From assembly GCF_016403105.1 (NCBI RefSeq), contig NZ_CP046155.1, forward strand, positions 3,253,906 to 3,317,905: 64,000 nt of DNA, in the 5' to 3' direction. The notes beneath the pieces are model-generated. The model made no database searches. It was not told where the DNA came from and saw only the letters and a program-made list of their open reading frames with translations. The position numbers and the translations under genes are program-made. Every line of letters starts with the position of its first letter. Position 1 is the stretch's first letter. Positions 28,789 to 37,833 of this stretch are shown here, piece after piece. The DNA is from Leptolyngbya sp. BL0902. GTDB taxonomy: Bacteria > Cyanobacteriota > Cyanobacteriia > Phormidesmidales > Phormidesmidaceae.

Positions 28789-30132
28789 ATGTCTAAGTAC
28801 GACTCCCATCTCAAGTGCTCCTTTTGTGGCAAGTCCCAAGAGCAGGTTCGCAAGTTGATTGCGGGGCCGGGGGTCTACATCTGCGACGAATGCGTTGACC
28901 TGTGCAACGAAATCTTGGATGAGGAGCTGTTCGACGCCGGAGCCACCGCGCCCCAGCCCGTCCCCCGTCGGGAAATGGCCACCAGCGAACGGCCTCGAAC
29001 CGCCTCAACTCCCATTTCTCTGAGCCAAATTCCCAAACCGAGGGAAATTAAGCAGTACCTCGACGATCATGTGATTGGCCAAGACGAGGCTAAAAAGGTG
29101 CTGTCCGTGGCGGTGTATAACCACTACAAGCGGCTCAGCTACCTGCAAAGCATCGAGGGCGAAGCCACGGACGACACCATCGAACTGCAAAAATCCAACA
29201 TTCTGCTGATTGGCCCCACGGGCTGCGGCAAAACCCTGCTGGCCCAAACCCTGGCCCGCATTTTGGATGTGCCCTTCGCCGTTGCCGATGCCACCACCCT
29301 GACCGAAGCAGGCTATGTCGGTGAAGACGTGGAAAACATCCTGCTGCGGCTGTTGCAGGTGGCGGATTTAGACGTGGAAGAAGCCCAGCGCGGCATCATC
29401 TACATCGACGAAATTGACAAAATTGCCCGCAAGAGCGAAAACCCCTCCATCACCCGCGATGTGTCGGGCGAAGGGGTACAGCAAGCCCTGCTGAAAATGC
29501 TGGAGGGCACCGTGGCCAATGTGCCACCCCAGGGAGGCCGCAAGCATCCCTACCAAGACTGCATCCAGATCGACACTAGCAATATTCTGTTTATCTGCGG
29601 CGGCGCGTTCGTGGGGCTAGAGAAAATCGTCGAGCAGCGCATCGGCAAGAAATCCATCGGCTTTGTGCAGCCCGGTGAAGGCCAACTCTCCCGCGAAAAA
29701 CGGGCGGCGGACGTGCTGCAAAACCTAGAGCCCGACGATCTGGTCAAATTTGGCCTCATTCCTGAATTTATTGGCCGGATTCCTGCCACCACGGTGGTCG
29801 AACCCCTGGATGAAGAATCCCTCGTTGCCATCCTCACCGAGCCGAAGAACGCCCTGGTGAAGCAGTTCCAAAAGCTGATGCGGATGGACAACGTGCAGCT
29901 TGAGTTCAAACCCGACGCCCTCACGGCCATTGCGCGGGAAGCCTATCGCCGCAAAACCGGAGCCCGTGCCCTGCGCGGCATCATCGAAGAGCTGATGCTG
30001 GATGTGATGTATGAACTGCCCTCCCGCAAAGACCTGAAGCGCTGTATGATCACCCGCGAAATGGTCGAACAGCGTTCCACAGCGGATTTGCTGCTCCATC
30101 CTTCTTCCCTGCCCACCCCTGAGTCGGCCTAG
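28789..30132 (+). CDS. clpX: ATP-dependent Clp protease ATPase subunit ClpX
   Basis: 447-aa AAA+ unfoldase. N-terminal zinc-binding domain with CSFCGK and CDECVDLC, Walker A GPTGCGKT, pore loop GYVGED, Walker B IIYIDEID, the ClpP-docking IGF loop (KKSIGFV), sensor 2 GARALRG. It lies 10 bases after clpP on the same strand and feeds substrates to it. Confidence 0.97.
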   Translation: MSKYDSHLKCSFCGKSQEQVRKLIAGPGVYICDECVDLCNEILDEELFDAGATAPQPVPRREMATSERPRTASTPISLSQIPKPREIKQYLDDHVIGQDEAKKVLSVAVYNHYKRLSYLQSIEGEATDDTIELQKSNILLIGPTGCGKTLLAQTLARILDVPFAVADATTLTEAGYVGEDVENILLRLLQVADLDVEEAQRGIIYIDEIDKIARKSENPSITRDVSGEGVQQALLKMLEGTVANVPPQGGRKHPYQDCIQIDTSNILFICGGAFVGLEKIVEQRIGKKSIGFVQPGEGQLSREKRAADVLQNLEPDDLVKFGLIPEFIGRIPATTVVEPLDEESLVAILTEPKNALVKQFQKLMRMDNVQLEFKPDALTAIAREAYRRKTGARALRGIIEELMLDVMYELPSRKDLKRCMITREMVEQRSTADLLLHPSSLPTPESA

Positions 30133-30134
30133 CT

Positions 30135-30998
30135 ATGCCCTACGTTCAGGTCAACCAGGTCGATCACTACTACGAGTGGGTGGGGACAGAGACGCCACGC
30201 CCTGCGGGTTCCTCTAAACCCGTGATGGTCTTTGTCCACGGCTGGGCTGGGTCAGCCCGCTATTGGCGCACCACCGCCGAGGCGTTATCCCAGGACTATG
30301 ACTGCTTACTCTACGATATGCGCGGCTTTGGCCGATCCGTCATCGCCCCCGACCAAGTGGATGCCCAAAAGGCACGGGGCTATGAGCTAGAAACCTTTGC
30401 CGACGATCTGGCCGCTCTACTGGATGCCCTCGGTTTAGCCAACGTTTCGATCAACGCCCACTCCATGGGAGCCTCGGTAGCCGTTTACTTTTTGAACCGC
30501 TATCCCCAGCGCGTCGAGCGGGCCATCCTCACCTGCAACGGCATTTTTGAATACGACAAAGCTGCCTTTGATGCCTTCTATCGCTTCGGTGGCTATGTGG
30601 TGGCGTTCCGGCCCCAGTGGCTCGGCAAGATTCCCCTCGCGCCCCGCTTTTTCATGGCGCGATTTCTCCATAAGCCCATCCCTGCGGCGGAAAAGATCGC
30701 CTTTTTAGAGGATTTTCTCAACGCCGATTACGACACCGCCCTCGGCACCATTTTTACCTCCGTCAGCAAACAAGCCACTGAGGTCATGCCCGTAGAATTT
30801 GCCAAAATCTCCGTGCCCACGCTGCTGGTATCTGGCGAATTTGACCAAATCACCCCGGCTCCCCTAGGCCAAAAGGCAGCGGAGTTGAATCCCAAGATTC
30901 AGTATGCCCTCGTGAAGAAAACCGGGCATTTCCCCATGCTGGAAGATGCCGACACTTACCTAGGCTATGTGCGTCCTTTTCTGGTAGCTCCGGTCTAA
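30135..30998 (+). CDS. Alpha/beta hydrolase
   Basis: 287-aa alpha/beta-hydrolase fold. Oxyanion motif HGWAGS, nucleophile Ser in AHSMGAS, acid Asp in GEFDQITP, and His in KTGHFPML, so the triad is complete. No signal peptide. ATG 30135 lies 2 bases after the clpX stop, so it is translated from the clp transcript. Substrate unknown. Confidence 0.88.
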   Translation: MPYVQVNQVDHYYEWVGTETPRPAGSSKPVMVFVHGWAGSARYWRTTAEALSQDYDCLLYDMRGFGRSVIAPDQVDAQKARGYELETFADDLAALLDALGLANVSINAHSMGASVAVYFLNRYPQRVERAILTCNGIFEYDKAAFDAFYRFGGYVVAFRPQWLGKIPLAPRFFMARFLHKPIPAAEKIAFLEDFLNADYDTALGTIFTSVSKQATEVMPVEFAKISVPTLLVSGEFDQITPAPLGQKAAELNPKIQYALVKKTGHFPMLEDADTYLGYVRPFLVAPV

Positions 30999-31083
30999 TC
31001 CTCAATCGGGCTAGTTTACCCCTGGTATCAGCGGACGAGGACACCTCGGCCCTACAGTTTTTGGGTTCTGATCAAACCTAATT

Positions 31084-32439
31084 TTATGATTTGGTTTGGT
31101 GATCGACGGTATCGGGCATTTGGTGGATGATTTCCATGGTGCGGATGCTGACGGTGCAGACTCGTTTGAGTAGGTCGATAACGTGGTCTTTGTAGTCGGC
31201 AAATTTGTAGGTGTTGAAGAGTTCGCGAATCGTGGGATCTTTGGGGGTTTTCTCTTTGTATTGATCCAAAATCCATTCTAGGGCGGAGCGGTTGCCGAGT
31301 TTGTAGTCCCAGGCGAGGGCGGGGATGCCTTCTAGGGTGGTTTCGGTGTCGAGGATGATTGTGCCGTCGGTTTTGTCGGCTTTGAGCTTGGCTTTTGGGG
31401 TGGTGGGTCGGGTGGGCTTTTGGGGATTGGGATCTTCGGTGGGCAGTAGGGAGACTTGGACGGGTCTGGTTTTGCCCGTGGATTTATCGACTCGTTTTAG
31501 ATCGTAGGGTTCGATGGTTTCGTAGTTGAGGTGCAAGTCCATGAGGGTTTTGCCCCAGGTGGCCCACTGGTGGAAGTTGGCGTAGAAGGGTAGGCGGGGA
31601 AATTCGCGTTTGAGGTTGATTTCGTATTTGGTGCGATAGGCAGGATGGTGGAGAACGGCGTAGGTGTAGTGGAAAATGTGGTCTTTGGTGATGGTGGAGT
31701 CTTGGTAGTGGGTTTGGAATTGGGTTAAGGCCCAATCGGTGATGTTGTCGATACGGTTGCCGTTTTCGTCGTAGCGGTAGAGGGGGATAGACTGTATGGG
31801 ATCAAGTGAAAATAAACTAAGGTTAGTAAGTTGGTTAGTAGACAAAGTAGACAAAGAGAGCCGCGAACCATCAACTAAATTAATTAAAGAATTGATCTCC
31901 TGTAAATTCCTACCAAACATCTCATAGTGATTTGATGTCAGTCTATGATTAAAATTTTTCTCTGAATAATGATATAGCCTAACAAAAGGTCTATAAATAT
32001 TTTGAATAATCAGACTTTCATGAAAATTTACTTTGACTTTACTTTGAAAATGTCTTTCTAGAGAAGAACTCCACTTAATAGATTCACTTTGACTCTTCTC
32101 ATTCAAACTCTTCTTGTATTCAGACGCAAAAAAATTCATCTTTTTATGAAGAGCCGTTTTGTCAAAATCATACACCCACTCATCCCTTGTTGTTTCAACA
32201 CCTCTAGAGAAAAGGATGAAAACTGCTTTTTGCGAATTACCATCTTTTACGTTTTTATCAATCAGCGGCAAAAGGCTATCAAAGTCGTTGTCGGTTAGGT
32301 TAATCCAGTTGACTTTTTTGTCTGGGGTGATGTGGTCAAAGGGGATCTGCTCGAAAGGAGTGTTTTCAAACCATTCGAGTTTTTCTTCCTTGGTTTGTTC
32401 ATCTTGCAGGGTAAAGTAAAAAATCTTGGCGTTGGCCAT
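31084..32439 (-). CDS. Specificity (C-terminal) half of a split type IIG/ISP-like restriction-modification enzyme
   Basis: 451 aa matching the C-terminal part of single-chain restriction-modification enzymes of the type ISP-C specificity family: IFYFTLQDEQTKEEKLEWF, YRPFVRLYHYSEKN, YTYAVLHHPAYRTKY, WATWGKTLMDLH, AWDYKLGNRSALEWILDQY. No methyltransferase motif is present; those are in the 582-aa protein encoded upstream at 33610-35358. In the family both lie on one chain, so this ORF looks like a separated target-recognition half. Bases 31790-32290 are much AT-richer than the rest of the gene, as in an exchanged recognition segment. ATG 32439 is preceded by an in-frame TGA seven codons upstream. 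It may be expressed as a separate subunit or be a decayed fragment. Confidence 0.75.
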   Translation of the reverse strand: MANAKIFYFTLQDEQTKEEKLEWFENTPFEQIPFDHITPDKKVNWINLTDNDFDSLLPLIDKNVKDGNSQKAVFILFSRGVETTRDEWVYDFDKTALHKKMNFFASEYKKSLNEKSQSESIKWSSSLERHFQSKVKVNFHESLIIQNIYRPFVRLYHYSEKNFNHRLTSNHYEMFGRNLQEINSLINLVDGSRLSLSTLSTNQLTNLSLFSLDPIQSIPLYRYDENGNRIDNITDWALTQFQTHYQDSTITKDHIFHYTYAVLHHPAYRTKYEINLKREFPRLPFYANFHQWATWGKTLMDLHLNYETIEPYDLKRVDKSTGKTRPVQVSLLPTEDPNPQKPTRPTTPKAKLKADKTDGTIILDTETTLEGIPALAWDYKLGNRSALEWILDQYKEKTPKDPTIRELFNTYKFADYKDHVIDLLKRVCTVSIRTMEIIHQMPDTVDHQTKS

Positions 32440-32468
32440 ACTGCATCTATACCTTAGTCAGAAACTAA

Positions 32469-32711
32469 TTACGCGGATTCGACAATGATTTTTGCATTGA
32501 GCAGGGTAAAGATACGATCTAGCTCTAAAATGCCTGTTAATTCAGCTTCCTCATCAGGATTGAGGCAAGATGCCCTTTGTTTTTCGTTTAGGCTTTCTAG
32601 CCTATCTTGCAAGACATCACTAAACTTGAACAGATACAACCCTCTAACCATCTTCATTTGAATGTCTGCATCAATGAAAGATGATGGCTGAATCATAAGC
32701 TGTGCATTCAT
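32469..32711 (-). CDS. Small hypothetical protein in the toxin-antitoxin insert
   Basis: 80-aa acidic, helical protein (DVLQDRLESLNEKQ, LNPDEEAELTGILELDRIFTLLNAKI). The C-terminal part resembles small cyanobacterial proteins often found beside toxin-antitoxin genes, but no named family is assigned. Minus strand, same orientation as the other small genes of the insert. Possibly an antitoxin-like partner that has lost its toxin. Confidence 0.5.
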   Translation of the reverse strand: MNAQLMIQPSSFIDADIQMKMVRGLYLFKFSDVLQDRLESLNEKQRASCLNPDEEAELTGILELDRIFTLLNAKIIVESA

Positions 32712-32749
32712 TGCCTAAGCCTCTTGGTAGTTGTCTGGCTAAAAATAGT

Positions 32750-32989
32750 CTATGGGCTACATATATTTTTTAAGTCTTTCAGAGGTTCATCAAAATCGTC
32801 AGCCATCCAAATTTTCCCCTTGAGGATACCAAAGCCACCTCGTTTGCTGGGAAGTTGCTTTACGTCTTCCTGATCTACTTTATTCTGAGAATAATTCTCG
32901 ATTAAATATTTGGAATAATGTATTATCTCCTGTTTTAATGCTTCTAGCATTTGTGCTACGGCTTCCAGAATTTTTGTCTCGGTTGTCAT
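32750..32989 (-). CDS. DUF2281-type antitoxin-like protein
   Basis: 79 aa from ATG 32989 (after GGAATATAGGT). The C-terminus LPSKRGGFGILKGKIWMADDFDEPLKDL fits the DUF2281 family, usually the antitoxin partner of a PIN-domain (VapC-like) toxin. No PIN gene follows; the next gene downstream is the 80-aa hypothetical. An orphan antitoxin is therefore likely. In-frame codons upstream to 33091 lack a convincing start. Confidence 0.65.
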   Translation of the reverse strand: MTTETKILEAVAQMLEALKQEIIHYSKYLIENYSQNKVDQEDVKQLPSKRGGFGILKGKIWMADDFDEPLKDLKNICSP

Positions 32990-33053
32990 ACCTATATTCC
33001 TTAAGAAAACAAGGACTTGATTCATTGATCTAAGGATAACGTACACTGCGAGG

Positions 33054-33305
33054 TTAAGAAGCCTGTAGGTTAGCCTGATAAGCAAACACATCTACAGAAA
33101 TAGATTTAATCGGCTGAGCTTCACTATGCAGCATTACCCGAATCTGTTCTGTTGTTTCCCGACTAAAACTCTCTTCGCCACAATGAGAACATACCGTTGC
33201 GGGAATACCTTCAACCAAATAGAACTTTCCATCAACCTGGAAAATCTCAGTGACTAATTCTTCTTGAGATTCTTCTGAATTGCAAACATGACACTTAAAC
33301 ATCAT
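33054..33305 (-). CDS. YgiT/MqsA-type zinc-finger antitoxin
   Basis: 83 aa with two CxxC pairs (CHVCNSEE and CSHCGEES) that bind Zn, as in the N-terminal half of MqsA; the rest is short, without an obvious helix-turn-helix. Its ATG overlaps by 4 bases the stop of a DUF4258 toxin reading frame (33302-33613), the standard order and coupling for this toxin-antitoxin pair. Because the toxin carries a premature stop, this antitoxin is likely an orphan now. Confidence 0.8.
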   Translation of the reverse strand: MMFKCHVCNSEESQEELVTEIFQVDGKFYLVEGIPATVCSHCGEESFSRETTEQIRVMLHSEAQPIKSISVDVFAYQANLQAS

Positions 33306-33613
33306 TTTCTCCTGACTTTATAATCTATCCATTTACTTTCGTTAGGCTCATACAACGTAATAATCCTTGCAACATCTGACTCTATTACCGAAACTTGAAT
33401 GTGTAGAGCACGACCATCTTTTGTAAAGCCTAATAGAAGAGAACTGGGCGATTATTTGTCATTTGGGTAGTGCTCGATTATGGTTAAATTTTTACCAATC
33501 TCTCGAATATCCTTCTCGCTAATATTTCGTTCGATTGATCGCTTAAAAGCATGGCGTGTAAATTCAAAATATCCTTCTTGCAACTGCCTCCTTATTTCTG
33601 GAAGAGACTTCAT
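33302..33613 (-). pseudogene. DUF4258 toxin gene with one in-frame stop codon
   Basis: Read from ATG 33613, the frame encodes 53 residues (MKSLPEIRRQL, FTRHAFKRSIERNIS, IIEHYPNDK), then TAA at 33454-33452, then 49 more residues in the same frame (SPSSLLLGFTKDGRALHIQ, RIITLYEPNESKWIDY) to TGA 33302. Both halves fit the DUF4258 fold, where a Tyr is expected at the stop, so a single T or C to A change (TAT/TAC to TAA) explains it. The ATG overlaps the methyltransferase stop (ATGA, 33610-33613) and the end overlaps the antitoxin start. Confidence 0.8.
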
Positions 33614-35358
33614 GGGGATACTCCATCCTCCCCTCGCTTTCGGACTAAAAACATTACAGCGATGCCAGCCTGAATGCCAAAGACATTATTTTTGGTTCCA
33701 GAAATTTTAGGATTATTTCTCACATCAGACTGAGTATCGACAATATAAACATAGTCAAACTCTCGATCAACGCACTTACGAAAGCCATCAAAGGTTTTGG
33801 AATCAATAAAAGATCGGTTAGTGATAAAGGCAATAATACCGTTTGGCCCCAATCTATCCGAAGCCCATCGAAAGAAGCGGGTATACATATCATAAACAAC
33901 GATTTGGTTTTGGGCCGTACCTTCTTTGATGTAGGTGCTTTTGATTCGGTCGTCAATGCCTTTATAGCCTCGATTGGCGTTGCGTTGATTAAAGTTTTCC
34001 TGGTGGGCGTTGTAGGGCGGATTGCCGATAATCACCGAAATGGTGCGATCATTCTGCTGCTGAATGCGGGCCGTATTTTGCACGCTCATGGCAAACAAAT
34101 CAAACTGGTGCCCGTCTGCTGTGCAGTGATCTAGCGTATCTACTAGGCAAATATTCTTAAATTCTTCGTATTGACCCATCTTTTGCTGATAGGTGTATTC
34201 AATATTTAGATTAGCAATGTAGTAGGGCAGAATCGCCAACTCGTTACAGTGAATCTCATGCTTGTATTTATGCTCTAGCTTGCTTTCGGGTAAATAATCA
34301 ATCAGTTCTGTAATGTAGGTTCCCGTCCCGGTGCAAGGATCGAGAATTTCTACCCCCGGATCGCTCAGCAACTTGCCAAAGTGCTTATGAACCAGGTGTT
34401 CGGTGCTTTCGATCATAAACCGGACGATCTCGTTGGGCGTATAGACAATGCCCAGCCGATCCGCTGCCTTGGGGTTATAGGCTTGGTAGAAATTTTCGTA
34501 GACCGCCTTGAGGAATTTTTGCTTTTCGTGGTGGTTGGCAATATTTTCAGACTTGCGACGGATGATAGAATAGTAATGCTCAATATTTTTGAGGGTGTTC
34601 CTCCGCGTTGCGCCCGTAAAAAAGGTGTTGATAATCTCCGACAGTTCCCGCGCAATGTTGTTTTCGCGATGAAACTGAGAATCGTGGAAAATGTTGGTAA
34701 AAATATCCTCCGTGAGAATATGCTGAATCAGCATTTCATACACATCGGAAATCACTATCTCTGGATTGATAGACTGCCGACAGATCTCTAGAAATGCCTG
34801 GGTGCGCTCCTGAAAAGCGGTATTGTCGCCCTCTTGTTGAGTAATGATTTGGCGTAACGCCTCTAGAATGTCGGGCACATCCTCCTTAAACCGGAGAATC
34901 GCCGCCCGAAAATCGCGCACCTCTGGGCGTTCGTAGTCTACAAAGGCATTCAGCAGCCCATCCAACCCCGCCGCATCCTGCATCGGAATCCGGGCCACCT
35001 CCTGGCTATGCTGAATTAGCACAGCGGTTTGAGAATCCTCAAACAAAATATTTTCGTCGGGATAGCCCTTGGCAAACTTTTTCTCAATTTCCTCATCCAG
35101 CCGATCATACTGATCCTTGCTTTCCCACCAGCCATGCTCTAGCCGAATGGCATCCTTGATCGTGCCATCGGGGTAGACGGTGGTATTCAGGCGGGTTTTG
35201 TAGTCTAGTTCTGGAACCAGAAGATAGTTGCGGGGTTTGCAATAGCCATTTAATAACCGCTCAAAGGCACCCCGAATACTGGTTTCCTTGCGAGAGCCAC
35301 CGTAGCGAATGATTTGCTCCACTTCGGTCTGATATTGCGTCACCAGCAACCGAGACAT
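33610..35358 (-). CDS. Nuclease-methyltransferase half of a split type IIG/ISP-like restriction-modification enzyme
   Basis: 582 aa. The N-terminus carries a PD-(D/E)xK nuclease pattern: P63-D64 in VYPDG and E79-S-K81 in WWESKD. A helical connector follows, then an adenine-N6 methyltransferase: motif I DPCTGTGTY (about residue 338) and motif IV NPPY (about residue 446). The chain stops soon after GIQAGIAVMFLVRK, exactly where family members continue into the specificity domain, which is instead encoded at 31084-32439. Without a recognition half the nuclease may be inactive unless the two proteins associate. ATG 35358 follows GGATGGAGT. Its stop overlaps the DUF4258 start. Confidence 0.82.
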   Translation of the reverse strand: MSRLLVTQYQTEVEQIIRYGGSRKETSIRGAFERLLNGYCKPRNYLLVPELDYKTRLNTTVYPDGTIKDAIRLEHGWWESKDQYDRLDEEIEKKFAKGYPDENILFEDSQTAVLIQHSQEVARIPMQDAAGLDGLLNAFVDYERPEVRDFRAAILRFKEDVPDILEALRQIITQQEGDNTAFQERTQAFLEICRQSINPEIVISDVYEMLIQHILTEDIFTNIFHDSQFHRENNIARELSEIINTFFTGATRRNTLKNIEHYYSIIRRKSENIANHHEKQKFLKAVYENFYQAYNPKAADRLGIVYTPNEIVRFMIESTEHLVHKHFGKLLSDPGVEILDPCTGTGTYITELIDYLPESKLEHKYKHEIHCNELAILPYYIANLNIEYTYQQKMGQYEEFKNICLVDTLDHCTADGHQFDLFAMSVQNTARIQQQNDRTISVIIGNPPYNAHQENFNQRNANRGYKGIDDRIKSTYIKEGTAQNQIVVYDMYTRFFRWASDRLGPNGIIAFITNRSFIDSKTFDGFRKCVDREFDYVYIVDTQSDVRNNPKISGTKNNVFGIQAGIAVMFLVRKRGEDGVSP

Positions 35359-35636
35359 ACTCCATCCCTCATCCTGAACCTAGGGCAGACCCATCCGCCC
35401 ACCTGTCCCGATTTTGACGCATTTGCCCAATCCAGGGGTAGCTACCGAGGGCTAGATTAGCAAAGCGTAACCCACGGCAAGCTAAGGATTCGCGCCCCTG
35501 GACTGGGGAATAGTCAGTTCGTCCTAGAGGCCGTCATGGGGTCATGGCTCACGTTGTCGTGGGTCACAGGGAGGCGAATGAAGCCTATAGTTGGGTTTAC
35601 CTGAATTGTGTTGCCCTCAGTTCATCCCCAACAGCT

Positions 35637-36944
35637 ATGGAATTTTTGCCTACGGATCGCCTGATGGCGTTGGATCGTCAGCATGTGTGGCATCCCTACG
35701 CGCCCATGCCCAATACGGGGCCGACTTTCCCGGTGCGTTCGGCCCAGGGCGTTTACCTAGAACTCGAAACCGGGGAGCGATTGGTGGATGGCATGTCTTC
35801 CTGGTGGACGTGCATTCATGGGTATAACCATCCCGCGTTAAATCAGGCGGCGATTGACCAGATGGGGCGCATGAGCCATGTGATGTTTGGCGGATTGACC
35901 CATCAGCCCGCCGTTCAGTTGGCGCAAAAACTGGTGGCACTAACTCCGGCCCCGCTTCAGCATGTGTTTTTCTGCGATTCGGGCTCGGTGGCGGTGGAGG
36001 TGGCGATGAAGATGGCCATCCAGTATTGGCACAACAAAGGCCAGCCACAGAAGCAGCATTTTTTGACCATTCGCAACGGCTACCACGGCGATACCTTTGC
36101 GGCCATGGCGGTGTGCGATCCGGTGAACGGAATGCATCATTTATTCCGCAACAGTTTGGTGGAGCAATATTTTGCCGATGCGCCCCAAATTCCCTTCGAT
36201 GGCGACTGGCAGGAGGCGGATATTGCTAGTTTTGCCACGATTCTAGAAACCCATCACCAAAATCTGGCGGCGGCGATTTTTGAACCCGTGGTGCAGGGGG
36301 CGGGGGGAATGCGGTTCTACAGTCCGCAATACGTGAAACGGGCGCGGGAATTGTGCGATCAGTACGGGGTGCTGCTGATTTTGGACGAAATTGCCACGGG
36401 CTTTGGCCGCACGGGCAAGGGTTTTGCTTGTGATTATGCCCAGGTAGCCCCCGATTTGATGTGTATGGGCAAGGCGCTGACGGGGGGCTTCATGTCCCTC
36501 GCAGCTACCCTGGCGACGACGGAAATTAGCCAAACCTTTGCCCAGGGCGAGGCGGGGGTTTTTATGCATGGGCCAACCTTTATGGCTAATCCCCTGGCCT
36601 GTGCGGTGGCCTTGGCGAGTTTGGAAATTCTAGACAGCGGCGACTGGGTGGGGCAGGTTCACCGCATCGAAGCCCAACTGCGGCAGGAGTTGGCCCCTTG
36701 TCGGGATTTCCCCGCCGTGAAAGATGTGCGGGTGTTGGGGGCGATTGGCGTGGTGGAACTGCATCAGCCCGTGGATATGGCGGTGGTGCAGCCTCAGTTT
36801 GTGCAGCAGGGTGTGTGGCTGCGGCCCTTTGGGCGGCTGATCTACACCATGCCGCCCTACATCATCGAGCCGGATCAACTGCGCCGCATCACGGAAGCCA
36901 TCGTCACCGTCACGGGTCAGATCGGGGCGGTGGCTGAGTCCTAG
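35637..36944 (+). CDS. bioA: Adenosylmethionine-8-amino-7-oxononanoate aminotransferase
   Basis: 435-aa PLP enzyme making 7,8-diaminopelargonic acid in biotin synthesis. Signatures: RQHVWHPYAPM, DGMSSWWTCIHGYNHP, DSGSVAVEVAMK, RNGYHGDT, LDEIATGFGRTG and the PLP-binding Lys in MGKALTGGF. ATG 35637 fits the family N-terminus; an in-frame start at 35544 is less likely. The stop codon TAG (36942-36944) straddles the left end of an inserted IS element, so its G is the first base of the IS. Confidence 0.95.
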   Translation: MEFLPTDRLMALDRQHVWHPYAPMPNTGPTFPVRSAQGVYLELETGERLVDGMSSWWTCIHGYNHPALNQAAIDQMGRMSHVMFGGLTHQPAVQLAQKLVALTPAPLQHVFFCDSGSVAVEVAMKMAIQYWHNKGQPQKQHFLTIRNGYHGDTFAAMAVCDPVNGMHHLFRNSLVEQYFADAPQIPFDGDWQEADIASFATILETHHQNLAAAIFEPVVQGAGGMRFYSPQYVKRARELCDQYGVLLILDEIATGFGRTGKGFACDYAQVAPDLMCMGKALTGGFMSLAATLATTEISQTFAQGEAGVFMHGPTFMANPLACAVALASLEILDSGDWVGQVHRIEAQLRQELAPCRDFPAVKDVRVLGAIGVVELHQPVDMAVVQPQFVQQGVWLRPFGRLIYTMPPYIIEPDQLRRITEAIVTVTGQIGAVAES

Positions 36945-37776
36945 GGCGTGTCATCAAATAAGCCAGATGACGCAAGCCGCCATGTAAATGGCGCTGAGAA
37001 AGGTCTCGGCCAGCTTGTCATAGCGGGTGGCAATGGCTCGGTATTGTTTGAGTTTGGCAAAGAAATTCTCAATCAGGTGACGGGCCTTGTACAAGTCTCG
37101 GTCATACTCCCGGGGTGTCTTGCGGTTGCGTTTGGGCGGAATCACCGCCGTTTTGCCCTGGGCTTCGAGCGGCTCAATCACCCGTTTGTCGGCGTCATAG
37201 CCCTTATCGGCAAGCACGGTGTCGGTGGGAATATCGGCCAACAGAACATCTGCCCCATCGAGGTCACAGGCTTGTCCGGGCGTCAGATGAAGCCCCGTCG
37301 GGTTTCCCAAAGCATCGCAGGTGGCATGGATTTTGGTGCTTAATCCGCCTTTGCTGCGACCGATGCACTGAGCGTTGGCATCCCCCCCTTTGCCCCAGCA
37401 CTGTGCTGGTGGGCGCGGACGATAGTGCTGTCAATCATCTGGTATTCGTTATCGGCATCGTTGGCTAAGGCGCGAAAGAGCCGTTCCCAGACTCCGGTTT
37501 TCGCCCAGCGACGGAAGCGGGTATGGACTTTGCGATAATGCCCAAAGCGCTCTGGCAAATCTCGCCAGGGGATGCCGGCCCGATAGCGATACAGCACCGC
37601 CTCCACAAATCGGCGATTGTCCTGGGCGGTCACGCCGACCCAGCCTTTAGAACCGGGCAGCAGATCCTGAATGCGTTCCCATTGGTCGTCGCGTAGGGCA
37701 TGGCGGCGGGTCGTCATGGTTGGGTATATCAGGTTAACAATAGCCTTTCCAATTTACCTCAATTGATGACACGCCC
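36944..37776 (-). mobile_element. IS5-family (IS427-type) insertion sequence, 833 bp
   Basis: Perfect 14-bp terminal inverted repeats GGGCGTGTCATCAA (36944-36957) and TTGATGACACGCCC (37763-37776). Flanks are CCTA on the left and TAGG on the right, so the target duplication is TA (or the palindromic CTAG; not resolvable here). The transposase occupies almost the whole element, in two overlapping frames. The element appears complete and possibly active. Confidence 0.9.
36954..37717 (-). CDS. IS5-family transposase, two frames joined by -1 frameshift
   Basis: Frame A (37340-37717, 125 aa) has the N-terminal helix-turn-helix part (DDQWERIQDLLPG) and first DDE Asp in MIDSTIVRAHQH. The second frame reads through to 36954 with LADKGYDAD (second Asp) and HLIENFFAKLKQYRAIATRYDK (Glu). 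The frames join at an A3G7 slippery run near 37385-37395: a -1 shift changes AKGGM to AKGGDANAQCIGRS, restoring continuity with the family. This is the normal expression mode of IS427-group elements, not decay. Confidence 0.85.
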
Positions 37777-37833
37777 TAGGTGCCGTGTTCCGCGACACCC
37801 AAGCCTCACCCCAGAGGCGCTAGATTAGGGGCT

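Noticed and set aside
36954-37717. IS transposase as a pseudogene because of two frames
   Set aside because: The A3G7 run at the junction and perfect continuity after a -1 shift fit programmed frameshifting in IS427-type elements.
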